Position numbers and translations under genes: made by a program. From JAWPMT01 sp965267435 (GTDB lineage: Bacteria; Bacteroidota; Bacteroidia; Cytophagales; Cyclobacteriaceae): 64,000 bases of DNA. The notes under the pieces were generated by a model that saw only the letters and a program-made list of their open reading frames with translations, had not been told where the DNA came from and made no database searches. Shown in pieces: positions 27,681 to 36,554 of this stretch; the first letter of the stretch is position 1, and each line of letters starts with the position of its first letter. The stretch covers positions 868,001-932,000 of the forward strand of contig OZ253960.1 of NCBI GenBank assembly GCA_965267435.1, given 5' to 3'.

Positions 27681-28841
27681 ATGGCTGATTCAACTTATGA
27701 CGTCATCGTTCTAGGCGTGGGGAGCATGGGCTCCGCTGCCTGCTATCACCTCGCGAAGAGAGGCTACAGTGTGTTGGGCCTTGAGCAATTTGACATCCCG
27801 CATGATCAGGGGTCGCATGCAGGGCAGACGCGCATCATTCGCAAGGCCTACGGGGAAAATGTCGATTACGTTCCGCTGTTGGAGCGTGCTTACGAGAACT
27901 GGGAAACGCTGGAGTCCGAGACAGGTACCCAGCTCTTCCATAAAACTGGCATCGTTTACTTCGGAGGGCCCGGTAACGAATTCCTGGATACCGTGAGGCG
28001 GTCGTCAAAGGACTTTGATATCCCCACGCGCGAGCTAGGCCCAGCGGATTGCCGCACTGATTACCCTCAGTTTCGATTGCCTACCGGTTTTGTTGGAATC
28101 GAAGAGCCTGATGCCGGATTTCTGCTGCCGGAGGAGTGTGTTCGACTCATGGTGCGCGAGGCAACCAGCTATGGCGCGGTCATAAAGACTCAAGAGAAAG
28201 TCCGCAATTGGGAGCGCTCGCAAAACGGCATCGTCATCACAACCGACAGCGGTACATTCCATGGCCGCAAATTGGTAATCACCGCTGGAGCGTGGGCAGG
28301 AGAGATGATTGCCATGATCCAGCCACGGTTGACTGTGACCCGGCAGGTGTTGGCTTGGGTAAAGCCTAAGGTGTGGGATGATTTTACACTCGATAATTTT
28401 CCTTGCTGGCTCATTGACGACAAAGACAAAGTCTTCTATGGCTTTCCGATTCTGCCAAAGGGCGAGACCGATGGTCCCTTGGGATTGAAGCTGGGCATGC
28501 ATCATCCCTTTGGCGACACGGCAGATCCCAATGCGGTGAGAAGGTCAATTGATGGAAGTGAAGAGCAGGTGCTAATTGACTTTCTGAATGACATGATGCC
28601 TAATGGGTACGAAGAGACCATCGAGTTGAAAACATGTCTGTACACCAATACGCCGGACCTTCATTTTATAGTCGACTACCTACCAGGATATGACACGGAT
28701 GTCGCCATAGCTGCAGGGTTTAGTGGGCACGGATTCAAGTTTGCGAGCGCGGTGGGGGAGGTCCTTGCAGATTTGGCGATGGAAGGAGGCGCCGATTTAC
28801 CCATAGATTTTCTCAGTACACGTCGTTTTAACGCAGGATAA
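27681..28841 (+). CDS. solA: SolA-like N-methyl amino acid oxidase (monomeric sarcosine oxidase family)
   Basis: 386 residues. The FAD Rossmann motif GVGSMGSAA (~12-20) is followed by GSHAGQTRIIRKAYGE, the typical sequence near the flavin in MSOX/SolA proteins. The covalent-flavin Cys319 sits in KTCLYTNTPD and the end carries AAGFSGHGFKFAS. Members oxidise N-methyl groups (sarcosine, N-methyltryptophan) with O2 to give formaldehyde and H2O2. Which substrate is used is not visible. No signal peptide; probably a single-gene unit. Confidence 0.88.
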   Translation: MADSTYDVIVLGVGSMGSAACYHLAKRGYSVLGLEQFDIPHDQGSHAGQTRIIRKAYGENVDYVPLLERAYENWETLESETGTQLFHKTGIVYFGGPGNEFLDTVRRSSKDFDIPTRELGPADCRTDYPQFRLPTGFVGIEEPDAGFLLPEECVRLMVREATSYGAVIKTQEKVRNWERSQNGIVITTDSGTFHGRKLVITAGAWAGEMIAMIQPRLTVTRQVLAWVKPKVWDDFTLDNFPCWLIDDKDKVFYGFPILPKGETDGPLGLKLGMHHPFGDTADPNAVRRSIDGSEEQVLIDFLNDMMPNGYEETIELKTCLYTNTPDLHFIVDYLPGYDTDVAIAAGFSGHGFKFASAVGEVLADLAMEGGADLPIDFLSTRRFNAG

Positions 28842-28908
28842 ATCCATTACTTCCAACAATACGTTGGCGGTTGGGTTTGGATATTTGTACATTGTAATAT
28901 CGTTTGCA

Positions 28909-29328
28909 ATGAAAAAGGAGATTTATAGCATACCTGACAAAATGGTGGGACATCACCATCCAGATATCCATTGCATAGTGGATTCATGGACGTCCCTTTT
29001 TGTGACTTTGGAACAGTGGAAGTCGACGGTCTATGATATCGGCATCACTGACTATGCCCCTAAGAATGGCGTCACCTCGTGGATCATAGATACGAGCAAG
29101 GCTAGTGGAGTTTTTAAACCCGAGATACAGGAATTTCGAACCAACGTGGCCCGGCCCAAACTGGAGGAAAATGGAGTGACTCGCCTATTTGTGGTTCTTC
29201 CGGCCTCTGCTATTGGGAAGCTTTCCGCAAGAAAGACTGCCAAGCTCTACGACGCCAAGGGTATCCTTAAGGCGTATGATGTGTTGAGCATTGAAGAGGC
29301 CATGGATATCATCAAGGAAGACAAGTAG
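28909..29328 (+). CDS. STAS-like small protein
   Basis: 139 residues from ATG 28909; a longer start at 28864 lies upstream of a likely promoter (TTTG at 28876, TATCGTTTG ending at 28906). The order of strands and helices (IHCIVDSWTSLFVTLEQW, WIIDTSKASGVF, then RLFVVLPAS and a final helix) resembles the STAS/SpoIIAA fold seen in related Bacteroidota proteins. No known phospho-Ser site can be identified. Cytoplasmic, function unknown. Confidence 0.55.
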   Translation: MKKEIYSIPDKMVGHHHPDIHCIVDSWTSLFVTLEQWKSTVYDIGITDYAPKNGVTSWIIDTSKASGVFKPEIQEFRTNVARPKLEENGVTRLFVVLPASAIGKLSARKTAKLYDAKGILKAYDVLSIEEAMDIIKEDK

Positions 29329-29449
29329 TCGCTTAGAATCGGTGATTGTCTACGGACCGTGAACCCGCGAGCAACCTCTCTATAAAAATCAGCATCTTAC
29401 AGTAGGATACAGCTTAAAGGCGGTATTGACTGATAAAACCTACTTACCA

Positions 29450-30121
29450 ATGGACAACCATCGTGCCGAAGGCCGGAAGGCCGGAATTTTCTTACTGATC
29501 ATGGTGCTTGCCGGAATTCCCGGCGTATTATTCCGAGATGTCGGTAGCAGTATGCTCGAGGATCCCGACTTGCTCAACTCACTACTCGATAAATCGCAAG
29601 GGATGCGACTATCGATTTTCCTGAGTCTTGCTGCGGGCGTCTCCGGTTTGCTATTCTCCGTTACCGTTTATCGAGCCGTAAGCAGTTATTCGAAGTTTGT
29701 TGCTATCACTTTTTTGAGTTTATGGATTACGCAGATGGCCATTGCCTCTGTAGGGGACGTATTCGTCTACATGTTATCTGAAAGTGCGCAATACGCCAAT
29801 GAAACAGGTGCGACGGATGGGTTCCTGTCCATGGCTGCCCTTGCGGTGAAGGGCTATATTGGCGCCCACTTCCTGAGCCTCATCTTATTCAGCGGTTCGT
29901 TTGTTTTCCTTCACGCCAATCTGATGAGGTTTGGTTTGTTGCCAAAGTGGCTGACCATCTGGGGCATGCTCGCGCCGGGCGCCGTCTTCTTCGCGACGTG
30001 GATGCAGATATTCGATCAATCGGTCAGTTTCCATTTCTACAATCAGAATGGCCTCTTCATGTTGAGCTTCACGACCTACATGCTGATCAAGGGTTTCAGC
30101 GAGGGCACCAGAAATAGTTGA
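29450..30121 (+). CDS. DUF4386-like membrane protein
   Basis: 223 residues with six predicted membrane helices. The start region RKAGIFLLIMVLAGIPG and the fourth helix with KGYIGAHFLSL fit DUF4386 proteins of unknown function. ATG 29450 is preferred over a TTG at 29426. No neighbours on the same strand seem linked. Confidence 0.7.
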   Translation: MDNHRAEGRKAGIFLLIMVLAGIPGVLFRDVGSSMLEDPDLLNSLLDKSQGMRLSIFLSLAAGVSGLLFSVTVYRAVSSYSKFVAITFLSLWITQMAIASVGDVFVYMLSESAQYANETGATDGFLSMAALAVKGYIGAHFLSLILFSGSFVFLHANLMRFGLLPKWLTIWGMLAPGAVFFATWMQIFDQSVSFHFYNQNGLFMLSFTTYMLIKGFSEGTRNS

Positions 30122-30234
30122 TGTTGGGCTCAGGGACTCGAGTATTTCGCATCTGGAGGCTGGTTGATATATGAAATGTGCATACGGCGACGTTGTACTT
30201 CCGTCAAGCGTATTATTGTCAAACAGGTCAGTAT

Positions 30235-31242
30235 ATGAGCAACTACTTCCTACGCAATACCTGCGTTGTGCTATTCTGTGCTATTGCGACATCCTCCTGG
30301 GGACAAGCGGACGTCAACCGAAAGATCTTTGCCAACCTGCAACAGTACAGCCTCAATGGTCATTGCGTCGTATCGCTGCTGGACAAACTTCCTAAGAAGT
30401 ATGACATTGATGGGGTGAGCATTTCTTTGAGCAGTACGGACGATCCCTCTTTTTGGGTCGACGGTAGGTCGGACGAAGATGTAATCAATTCATTAGGTAC
30501 GGTCGTCCACGAAAGTGTACATGGCTTGACGAGCCGACTCGCTTATCAGATGCTTGCTGAAGATCCGAACATCGATTATGAGTTTTCCGATGATTTTTCT
30601 GCCTTCTTCCTGGACAAAGACGAGATCTACCTGGTGAAGCATACCGAAGTTTTCTCCAGCAACGAGTTGAAGAAAACAATCCCAGAGAAGCTGCAGACAT
30701 TCAGATATTCGCCCTACATCGCACCAAAAAGAAATCTGGGTAGTCAGGTCGAGGGGATCTATGGGCTAATGGATGAGTGGAATGCCTACTGTCAAGGTAC
30801 CCGAACATCGCTCGATATCCTTAAGGGTTTTATGAAGAATGGCAAGGCCAGTGATCCCTCTATTTACCTGGATCTTGTATCGAACGCTGCCAGCTCGAGG
30901 TTCGCCTATTATGAGTTCAAGTACTACATCCTGAAGTACATGGAAATGGCCCGCAAACGCCACGGTAAGGTCTATCGCGGGATCCTTGACAATGAGGAGA
31001 TGCGTGAGGCCTATACGGCCATTGATCGACGTTTTGCGGCGTTAAATAAAGACTTCGACCGCCAATTGGAAATCATTGCCGATTGGTATGCTGAAGATTC
31101 CGGTGCGCGGGTGCGCAGAAAGGACGGCTTTTTCTTCGTCAATGGTAGTGGCGTCGGATTGTTTGATGAAGATTTCGCCCCACTACAGCAGGAATTAACT
31201 CGCCAGGAAATGATCAAATTGCACGAGATGTTGGTCCTATAG
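30235..31242 (+). CDS. Secreted protein with a HExxH zinc-peptidase motif
   Basis: 335 residues with a signal peptide ending SSWGQA. I do not recognise the family. HESVH at residues 92-96 follows a hydrophobic stretch (LGTVV), as in zinc metallopeptidases. A Glu in MDEWNAY (E181) about 85 residues later is a good third ligand for a gluzincin. The rest is mostly helical and rich in Tyr. Likely a periplasmic peptidase; could also be an inactive relative. ATG 30235 is chosen because it starts the signal peptide. Confidence 0.6.
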   Translation: MSNYFLRNTCVVLFCAIATSSWGQADVNRKIFANLQQYSLNGHCVVSLLDKLPKKYDIDGVSISLSSTDDPSFWVDGRSDEDVINSLGTVVHESVHGLTSRLAYQMLAEDPNIDYEFSDDFSAFFLDKDEIYLVKHTEVFSSNELKKTIPEKLQTFRYSPYIAPKRNLGSQVEGIYGLMDEWNAYCQGTRTSLDILKGFMKNGKASDPSIYLDLVSNAASSRFAYYEFKYYILKYMEMARKRHGKVYRGILDNEEMREAYTAIDRRFAALNKDFDRQLEIIADWYAEDSGARVRRKDGFFFVNGSGVGLFDEDFAPLQQELTRQEMIKLHEMLVL

Positions 31243-31299
31243 CCATCCCAGTAATGAAATGATTGCGCCATCAGCCTATTGCCATTATCTTAAGGGGTC

Positions 31300-31695
31300 A
31301 TGACGGTCTTTGCGACATATTGCTCCTCGGAAAAAGAGGCGTCCACCGAGTTGCTTCCGGCGATCCAGCGGTACAAGAGCAGGAGGATCCTGTCGGTGTA
31401 TAAGGCGGCAACACAGTTAGGTTTGGGGTTTGTGGTACTTTCCGGGAAGTACGGGCTTCTCAGGTCCAATGACGAAGTGGTGTACTATGACCACTTGCTG
31501 CTTGGAGAAGAGGTAGCCAATCACAAATTGAAAGTGGCTGGCCAGCTGGAAAGTCAAGGGATTGATGACATCGTGTTCTACTCAGTCTCACCTGAAGAAG
31601 ACCCATTGGTAGTACCGTACATGGATTGCATGCGGCAGGCAGCGGACCAGGTAGGCGCAGCATTCAAGCTGGTAATTTTCGACTTGCAGGACTAA
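31300..31695 (+). CDS. DUF6884-like small protein
   Basis: 131 residues, no signal peptide. LGLGFVVLSGKYGLLRSNDEVVYYDHLL (positions ~45-72, quoted in parts as VVLSGKYGLL and YYDHLL) matches the core of DUF6884 proteins, whose hallmark is a strand followed by S-KYGLL and a downstream Y-D. The family is of unknown function and often found alone. The first residues (FATYCSSEKE) replace the usual CGSxK start. Confidence 0.5.
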   Translation: MTVFATYCSSEKEASTELLPAIQRYKSRRILSVYKAATQLGLGFVVLSGKYGLLRSNDEVVYYDHLLLGEEVANHKLKVAGQLESQGIDDIVFYSVSPEEDPLVVPYMDCMRQAADQVGAAFKLVIFDLQD

Positions 31696-31724
31696 ACATT
31701 GCAGTCTCCCAAACATTTACGGCA

Positions 31725-32609
31725 TTACTGGCCCAGCATGGGAAATAATCTCCTGATGTCCTCCTCATCTGGCTGAGCACCATATTCACATATTTCAAAG
31801 GCTTCTGCCTTTTCTGCCGCCGCCGCCTTTTCTTGGCCATACCATTTTACCAAAGTAGCTCGCACTTCCTCTGAAATATCACCTGACCTAATTTCTGATA
31901 GCCATTGCTTGCGATCGGCTTTGTCCTTGGGGACCTCGTCGTAGTAGCCTCCGATCCACGGCAGCCACTCGTAGAATTGCGATTCATGCGCGTCGATGGC
32001 GTCGATCTTCTGCTGCCAAACGCTGGTGATGTCTACGGCGATATCCGCGCGAAAGGGATTCGGACGCTGGAAGTGGTCATAAGAGTATAGAAAGACTGGG
32101 TTCTTCTGGAGAGGAGGTGTGTCGGGGGCCACATTGGGGACTGTAACCATGAAAGCTGCATCTTGTACCAGCACACCTGTGTAACGATGGTCGGGGTGAT
32201 AGTCATTGGGCCGGGGGGCAATCACCATATCGGCATTCCATGTCCTAATCTCACGGATGACCTGCAGTCGCCTATCCAGGTCGGGAATGAGTTCGCCATC
32301 GTGATTGTCCAGCACGTTGTAGGTTACGCCAAGTCTCCTGCCGGCTTCTTTCGCTTCGGCCATTCTTCTTTTGGCGAGCGCGCCACCACCCTGGGATTGG
32401 TGTCCGGCATCACCATTGGTGACTGACACGAACTTCACCGCATGGCCCATTTTAGCAAATAGTGCTGCCGTGCCACCAGCATCTAGATCGCAATCATCGG
32501 GATGCGCGCCGATGACGACAATTCTCAGTGGATCATCAGTGGTGCTTTGAGCGATCGTGGGAGTTGCTACTACGAGCAGGAGGCAGGATAGGAGGATTGT
32601 AGACTTCAT
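31725..32609 (-). CDS. Secreted PIG-L family deacetylase
   Basis: 294 residues with a signal peptide ending TIAQS. The zinc site AHPDDCD (~35-41) and the second motif RPNDYHPDHR (~135) mark a LmbE/PIG-L de-N-acetylase. SVTNGDAGH is also characteristic. Such enzymes remove N-acetyl groups from sugars such as GlcNAc derivatives. Export suggests action on periplasmic or surface glycans. ATG 32609 is used since the longer frame (to 32693) overlaps the divergent gene's start. Confidence 0.88.
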   Translation of the reverse strand: MKSTILLSCLLLVVATPTIAQSTTDDPLRIVVIGAHPDDCDLDAGGTAALFAKMGHAVKFVSVTNGDAGHQSQGGGALAKRRMAEAKEAGRRLGVTYNVLDNHDGELIPDLDRRLQVIREIRTWNADMVIAPRPNDYHPDHRYTGVLVQDAAFMVTVPNVAPDTPPLQKNPVFLYSYDHFQRPNPFRADIAVDITSVWQQKIDAIDAHESQFYEWLPWIGGYYDEVPKDKADRKQWLSEIRSGDISEEVRATLVKWYGQEKAAAAEKAEAFEICEYGAQPDEEDIRRLFPMLGQ

Positions 32610-32691
32610 AAGGGTTAGGTTCAATTGAGTCGAAGAATATAGGTATTTTACACGGGTCTCAACAACCTTTTGCCCACGAAAAGCCTGAACC

Positions 32692-33381
32692 ATGAAGCTA
32701 CGGTCACTCTTCTTCTCTCTTATGATCCTGGGTCAGTCGCCATTGTTCGCGCAGGAGAGCGATGATCAACTTGTCATCCAAAAAACGGAAGACTTCGAAT
32801 TGACCGGAAAGGGAGATGCCGAACCCTGGTCCGCAACTGACTGGGTGGCGATTCCGCAGCGAAAGAAAGACGGCGTGGAGTATGCCACCGAATTCAAATT
32901 GTTGTACTCGTCAACGGGCATTTATGTGCTCTTCCGTTGCGAGGACGAGAAGATCACGGCCACGATGCAGGAAGATTTTGATGATCTATACCGGGAGGAC
33001 GTGGTAGAAGTTTTCTTTTGGACCGACGAGAGCCTGCCCATCTATTTCGAGTACGAGCTGTCTCCTTTGAATAAGGAGCTGGCGATTTTGGTACCCAATA
33101 TGGATGGCACCTTTCTGGGTTGGCGGCCATGGCACTACGAGGGAGACCGTCTTACCCGCCACGAAGCATCCATTGACGATACCAATAGTTGGACGGCTGA
33201 GATTTTCATTCCCTTTTCATTACTCAAGCCGCTGCGCAATGTGCCTCCTGAGAGCGGGACCAAGTGGCGCCTCAACCTCTATCGCATCGATTACGACCAG
33301 GGCATGAACGCCTGGGCGTGGAAACCGATCAGGACAAACTTCCATGATTACCCATCCTATGGCAGCGCGGTGTTTGAATGA
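32692..33381 (+). CDS. Secreted CBM9-like carbohydrate-binding protein
   Basis: 229 residues, signal peptide ending PLFAQE. The mature protein reads as a CBM9-like (DOMON-related) beta-sandwich: W-rich strands, TGIYVLFRCEDEKI, EDVVEVFFWTDE, and WTAEIFIPFSLLKPL near the C-terminus, all diagnostic. Tryptophans in SATDWVAIPQ and WRPWHYEG could line a sugar site. It is divergent from the PIG-L deacetylase gene, and both proteins may act on glycans outside the cytoplasm (inference). Confidence 0.8.
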   Translation: MKLRSLFFSLMILGQSPLFAQESDDQLVIQKTEDFELTGKGDAEPWSATDWVAIPQRKKDGVEYATEFKLLYSSTGIYVLFRCEDEKITATMQEDFDDLYREDVVEVFFWTDESLPIYFEYELSPLNKELAILVPNMDGTFLGWRPWHYEGDRLTRHEASIDDTNSWTAEIFIPFSLLKPLRNVPPESGTKWRLNLYRIDYDQGMNAWAWKPIRTNFHDYPSYGSAVFE

Positions 33382-33413
33382 GAAGAGTCCCTGGGATTGA
33401 CTAACTTAAGCCA

Positions 33414-33509
33414 ATGGAATGGTATCATATCGTCTTCATTTTGGTCCTGCACGTCTTGGCTTTCTCCACTTACTGGACGCATGGTCACCTGCGTAGCAGG
33501 AGACGATAA
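33414..33509 (+). CDS. Possible 31-residue membrane protein
   Basis: A short frame starting 32 bp after the CBM9-like gene. It encodes a hydrophobic segment (HIVFILVLHVLAFSTYW) flanked by a short N-terminus and a basic tail ending HLRSRRR, as in small single-span membrane proteins. Nothing else supports it: the match could be chance. Confidence 0.35.
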   Translation: MEWYHIVFILVLHVLAFSTYWTHGHLRSRRR

Positions 33510-33552
33510 TTAGCCGTACTTTTCTCTCCCGATCCATAAAACTGAACTACCG

Positions 33553-33999
33553 ATGAAAACACTTCTTGTCTTCTCCATGGCTTGCCTGGCAACCGTTGCA
33601 ATTGCTCAACCCAAATGCCTCGATCCACAGGAAGCTGTCAAACTCGATGCGCAATGGGAGAATGCCAATTTGACGAAGGATGTGGAGTTCTTCGAATCAA
33701 CACTGGCGGAGGACTTCATTTGGGTGCACAATCATGCGGGTACTGTGGATACAAAGCAGAATGTTGTCGAGAAGGCAAGACGGGCCAATGCCAATAATCG
33801 CCAGAATACGCGTTCCAGGACCCAGAGAGACGTGCAGGTACTGAGGTTGGGGTCTACCGTCGTAGTTACCGGATACACTGTGGTAGATCGCGGACCCACG
33901 CCGACCACCTACAATTTCATGAGGACCTACACGGCCGTCGGAGGTAAGTGCTTTCTCCTGGCAAACCACACCATGGCGATCCCTGAAGAAGGGCAGTAG
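33553..33999 (+). CDS. Secreted NTF2-like (DUF4440) protein
   Basis: 148 residues with a signal peptide ending AIAQP. The mature part has the SnoaL/DUF4440 layout: a first helix (ALKLD-like AVKLDAQWENAN), LAEDFIWVHN, an Arg-rich middle and paired strands VVVTGYTV and FMRTYTAVGGKCFLLANH. These small cone-shaped folds bind or convert varied ligands; no function can be given. Probably a single-gene unit. Confidence 0.75.
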   Translation: MKTLLVFSMACLATVAIAQPKCLDPQEAVKLDAQWENANLTKDVEFFESTLAEDFIWVHNHAGTVDTKQNVVEKARRANANNRQNTRSRTQRDVQVLRLGSTVVVTGYTVVDRGPTPTTYNFMRTYTAVGGKCFLLANHTMAIPEEGQ

Positions 34000-34031
34000 C
34001 ATAACATGATTTCATGAGCTGAGTCTTTACA

Positions 34032-34066
34032 TCAGCGGTGCTTTCCGCTGACGAATTATTTTCTAA
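34032..34066 (+). terminator. Terminator-like hairpin before the S9 peptidase gene
   Basis: TCAGCGG (34032-34038) and CCGCTGA (34045-34051) form a 7-bp stem with a 6-nt loop; an AT-rich stretch with a short T run follows. TAATTTTC (34064-34071) just after it may be the -7 element of the next gene. Confidence 0.5.
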
Positions 34067-34093
34067 TTTTCACCCCCTAATAAACCAAATGCG

Positions 34094-36541
34094 ATGAAGA
34101 GATTAGCCATCTACGGATTATCAATCCTACTTACTACGATTGTTTATGCCCAGGGAGGACTCGCCTACCAGGAGCCCCCACAAGAAATCAAGGACCTTGT
34201 CGACGTGCCCTTGGCACCTTCGGTACGTATCGACGATGCGGGTGAAAATGTCATATTGCTTTACCGGGATGCATACAAAACCATCGCAGAACTATCGGAG
34301 GAAGAGCTGCGCCTCGGAGGCCTCCGGATCAATCCTGTCACCAACATTGGCAGCAGAGTTACTTTTTACAATAATATTCAGGTAAAGGGCACCTTTGACT
34401 CAGAGGTGAAGCAGGTGACGGATCTGCCGGACAATCCTCGATTGGCCTACTTTACGTGGTCACCCGATGAAGAGAAAATGGCGTTCACCAATACTACACC
34501 TTCTGGAGTGGAAGTCTGGGTGCTCGACATAGCGGCTGGCTCAGTCAGGAAGGTGACAGAGGCATCTGCCAATGCGAATATGGGTTCTCCCTTTCGATGG
34601 TCGCAGGACAGCGAATCGATGCTGGTGAAGATGCTGCTCGCGGATCGCGAACCCCTCATTGATACCGACGTGGCTGTCCCTTCCGGGCCCACCGTTACAG
34701 TCAGCACAGGAGAGAAGGCACAGAACAGGACTTACCAGGATTTGCTGAAGAGCCCTGCTGATGAGGACAACTTCCAGCAGTTGACGCTGTCTGAGATCTT
34801 TAAAGTGGGTCTCGATGGCTCGACCACCAAATGGATGGATGAGGGAATGTACCGCAGCATGTCCTTTTCTCCTGATGGACAATATGTGATGCTGACAGAA
34901 ATCAAGCGTCCGTTTTCCTACCTGGTGCCTTACTACAGGTTCGCGTTTGAGACTTCCGTCTTTACTGCCGATGGTCAGCTAGTGCAGCAGTTGCTGGATA
35001 TGCCGGTGGATGAAGTGCGACCCAAAGGTTTCATGGCCACTACGGATAAGAAGCGAGGATTCAGTTGGAGAAGTGACAAGGCCTCGACTGTGACCTGGGT
35101 ACAGGCGCTGGATGGTGGTGATCCAGAGAACGAGGTGGAGTACAGGGATGAGGTCTTTGAACTGCAGGCTCCTTTCAGTGGAGAGGCGAGATCAGTAATC
35201 AAGACAAAGAACCGATACAGTGGAATTTCATGGGGTTCCGATGAGACGGCAATCGCTTATGATTACTGGTTCGACAACCGCAATACGAAGACGTATGTCT
35301 TCAACCCCAGTGATAATAGCCAGGAACCCAAAATCTTGTTCGACCGCAACTACCAGGATGCCTACAGCGATCCCGGAGATTTCGTAACAAAATCGAACGA
35401 GTTTGGGCGTTACGTCCTGGAACTGGATGGTGCTAAAGCCTTTTTGCTAGGTGATGGCTTCACCGAAGAGGGCCAATTCCCTTTTGCTGATGAAATCAAT
35501 CTTGCAACTGGAGCAACCAAGCGTTTGTATCAGTCGGCCTACACCGATAAGGTGGAGGAACTGGTCTTTGCGATGGACATGAAAAAAGGTGAAGTGCTGG
35601 TTCGAATAGAGTCGCCCACGGAGTATCCCAACTACTACCTGAGGAACATCAAGAAGAAATCATCCTTGAAGCCCATTACTGCCTTTGAGAATCCGTTCAA
35701 AAGCATGCAAAATGTGCACAAGGAAGTGATCAGCTACAAGCGAGACGATGGCGTTGAATTGACCGGCACATTGTACCTCCCTGCAGGCTATGACATGGAG
35801 AAAAAGGAGAAGCTTCCGATGATCCTTTGGGCCTATCCTGTCGAATACAAAGACAAGGCCAGCGCCGGAAGGAAGACCTCCAACCCCAATGAGTTCATCT
35901 ATCCCTACTATGGCTCCCCAGTTTTCTGGGTTACTAGAGGCTACGCGGTGTTGGAGCGAGCTGCTTTCCCGATTGTCGGAGAGGGAGATGAAGAGCCCAA
36001 CGATACATTCAGGAAGCAGCTGGTTGCAAACGGCAAAGCCGCTATTGATGCGGTGGATGAGCTCGGATATATAGATCGAAATCGAGTGGGAGTGGGAGGA
36101 CATTCGTATGGCGCATTCATGGTCGCCAACCTGCTGAGCCACTCCAATCTCTTTGCGGCAGGTATCGCCAGAAGTGGTGCCTACAACAGAACGCTGACAC
36201 CTTTTGGGTTCCAACGTGAGGAGCGTTCGTATTGGGATTCGCCGGAGACGTACTACACGATGTCGCCATTTATGCACGCGGACAAGATGAAGACACCTTT
36301 GCTCCTCATTCACGGAGAAGCGGACAACAACTCCGGTACGTACCCGATGCAGAGTGAGCGGTATTTCAACGCGCTCAAAGGCCTCGGAGCACCGGCGCGA
36401 CTGGTGATGTTACCCAAAGAAAGCCACGGTTACCGAGCGAAAGAAAGCATCATGCACGTTCTCTGGGAGCAGGATCAGTGGCTGGAGCAGCATGTGAAAA
36501 ACAAGCCCAGTCTGGAGACATCTGTCGACATGCAGCGATAA
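34094..36541 (+). CDS. Secreted S9 family serine peptidase (glutamyl endopeptidase/prolyl oligopeptidase type)
   Basis: 815 residues with a signal peptide ending IVYAQG. The first ~540 residues form a beta-propeller with PD40-like blades (FTWSPDEEKMAFTN, MSFSPDGQYVMLTE). The C-terminal alpha/beta-hydrolase domain has Ser671 in GGHSYGAF, Asp744 in GEADNNSGT and His778 in ESHGY. The details, including the DNNSGT segment, are closest to S9D proteins, one of which is the plant plastid glutamyl endopeptidase. A periplasmic enzyme clearing peptides is likely. Monocistronic. Confidence 0.9.
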   Translation: MKRLAIYGLSILLTTIVYAQGGLAYQEPPQEIKDLVDVPLAPSVRIDDAGENVILLYRDAYKTIAELSEEELRLGGLRINPVTNIGSRVTFYNNIQVKGTFDSEVKQVTDLPDNPRLAYFTWSPDEEKMAFTNTTPSGVEVWVLDIAAGSVRKVTEASANANMGSPFRWSQDSESMLVKMLLADREPLIDTDVAVPSGPTVTVSTGEKAQNRTYQDLLKSPADEDNFQQLTLSEIFKVGLDGSTTKWMDEGMYRSMSFSPDGQYVMLTEIKRPFSYLVPYYRFAFETSVFTADGQLVQQLLDMPVDEVRPKGFMATTDKKRGFSWRSDKASTVTWVQALDGGDPENEVEYRDEVFELQAPFSGEARSVIKTKNRYSGISWGSDETAIAYDYWFDNRNTKTYVFNPSDNSQEPKILFDRNYQDAYSDPGDFVTKSNEFGRYVLELDGAKAFLLGDGFTEEGQFPFADEINLATGATKRLYQSAYTDKVEELVFAMDMKKGEVLVRIESPTEYPNYYLRNIKKKSSLKPITAFENPFKSMQNVHKEVISYKRDDGVELTGTLYLPAGYDMEKKEKLPMILWAYPVEYKDKASAGRKTSNPNEFIYPYYGSPVFWVTRGYAVLERAAFPIVGEGDEEPNDTFRKQLVANGKAAIDAVDELGYIDRNRVGVGGHSYGAFMVANLLSHSNLFAAGIARSGAYNRTLTPFGFQREERSYWDSPETYYTMSPFMHADKMKTPLLLIHGEADNNSGTYPMQSERYFNALKGLGAPARLVMLPKESHGYRAKESIMHVLWEQDQWLEQHVKNKPSLETSVDMQR

Positions 36542-36554
36542 TCCGGGTTCACGC

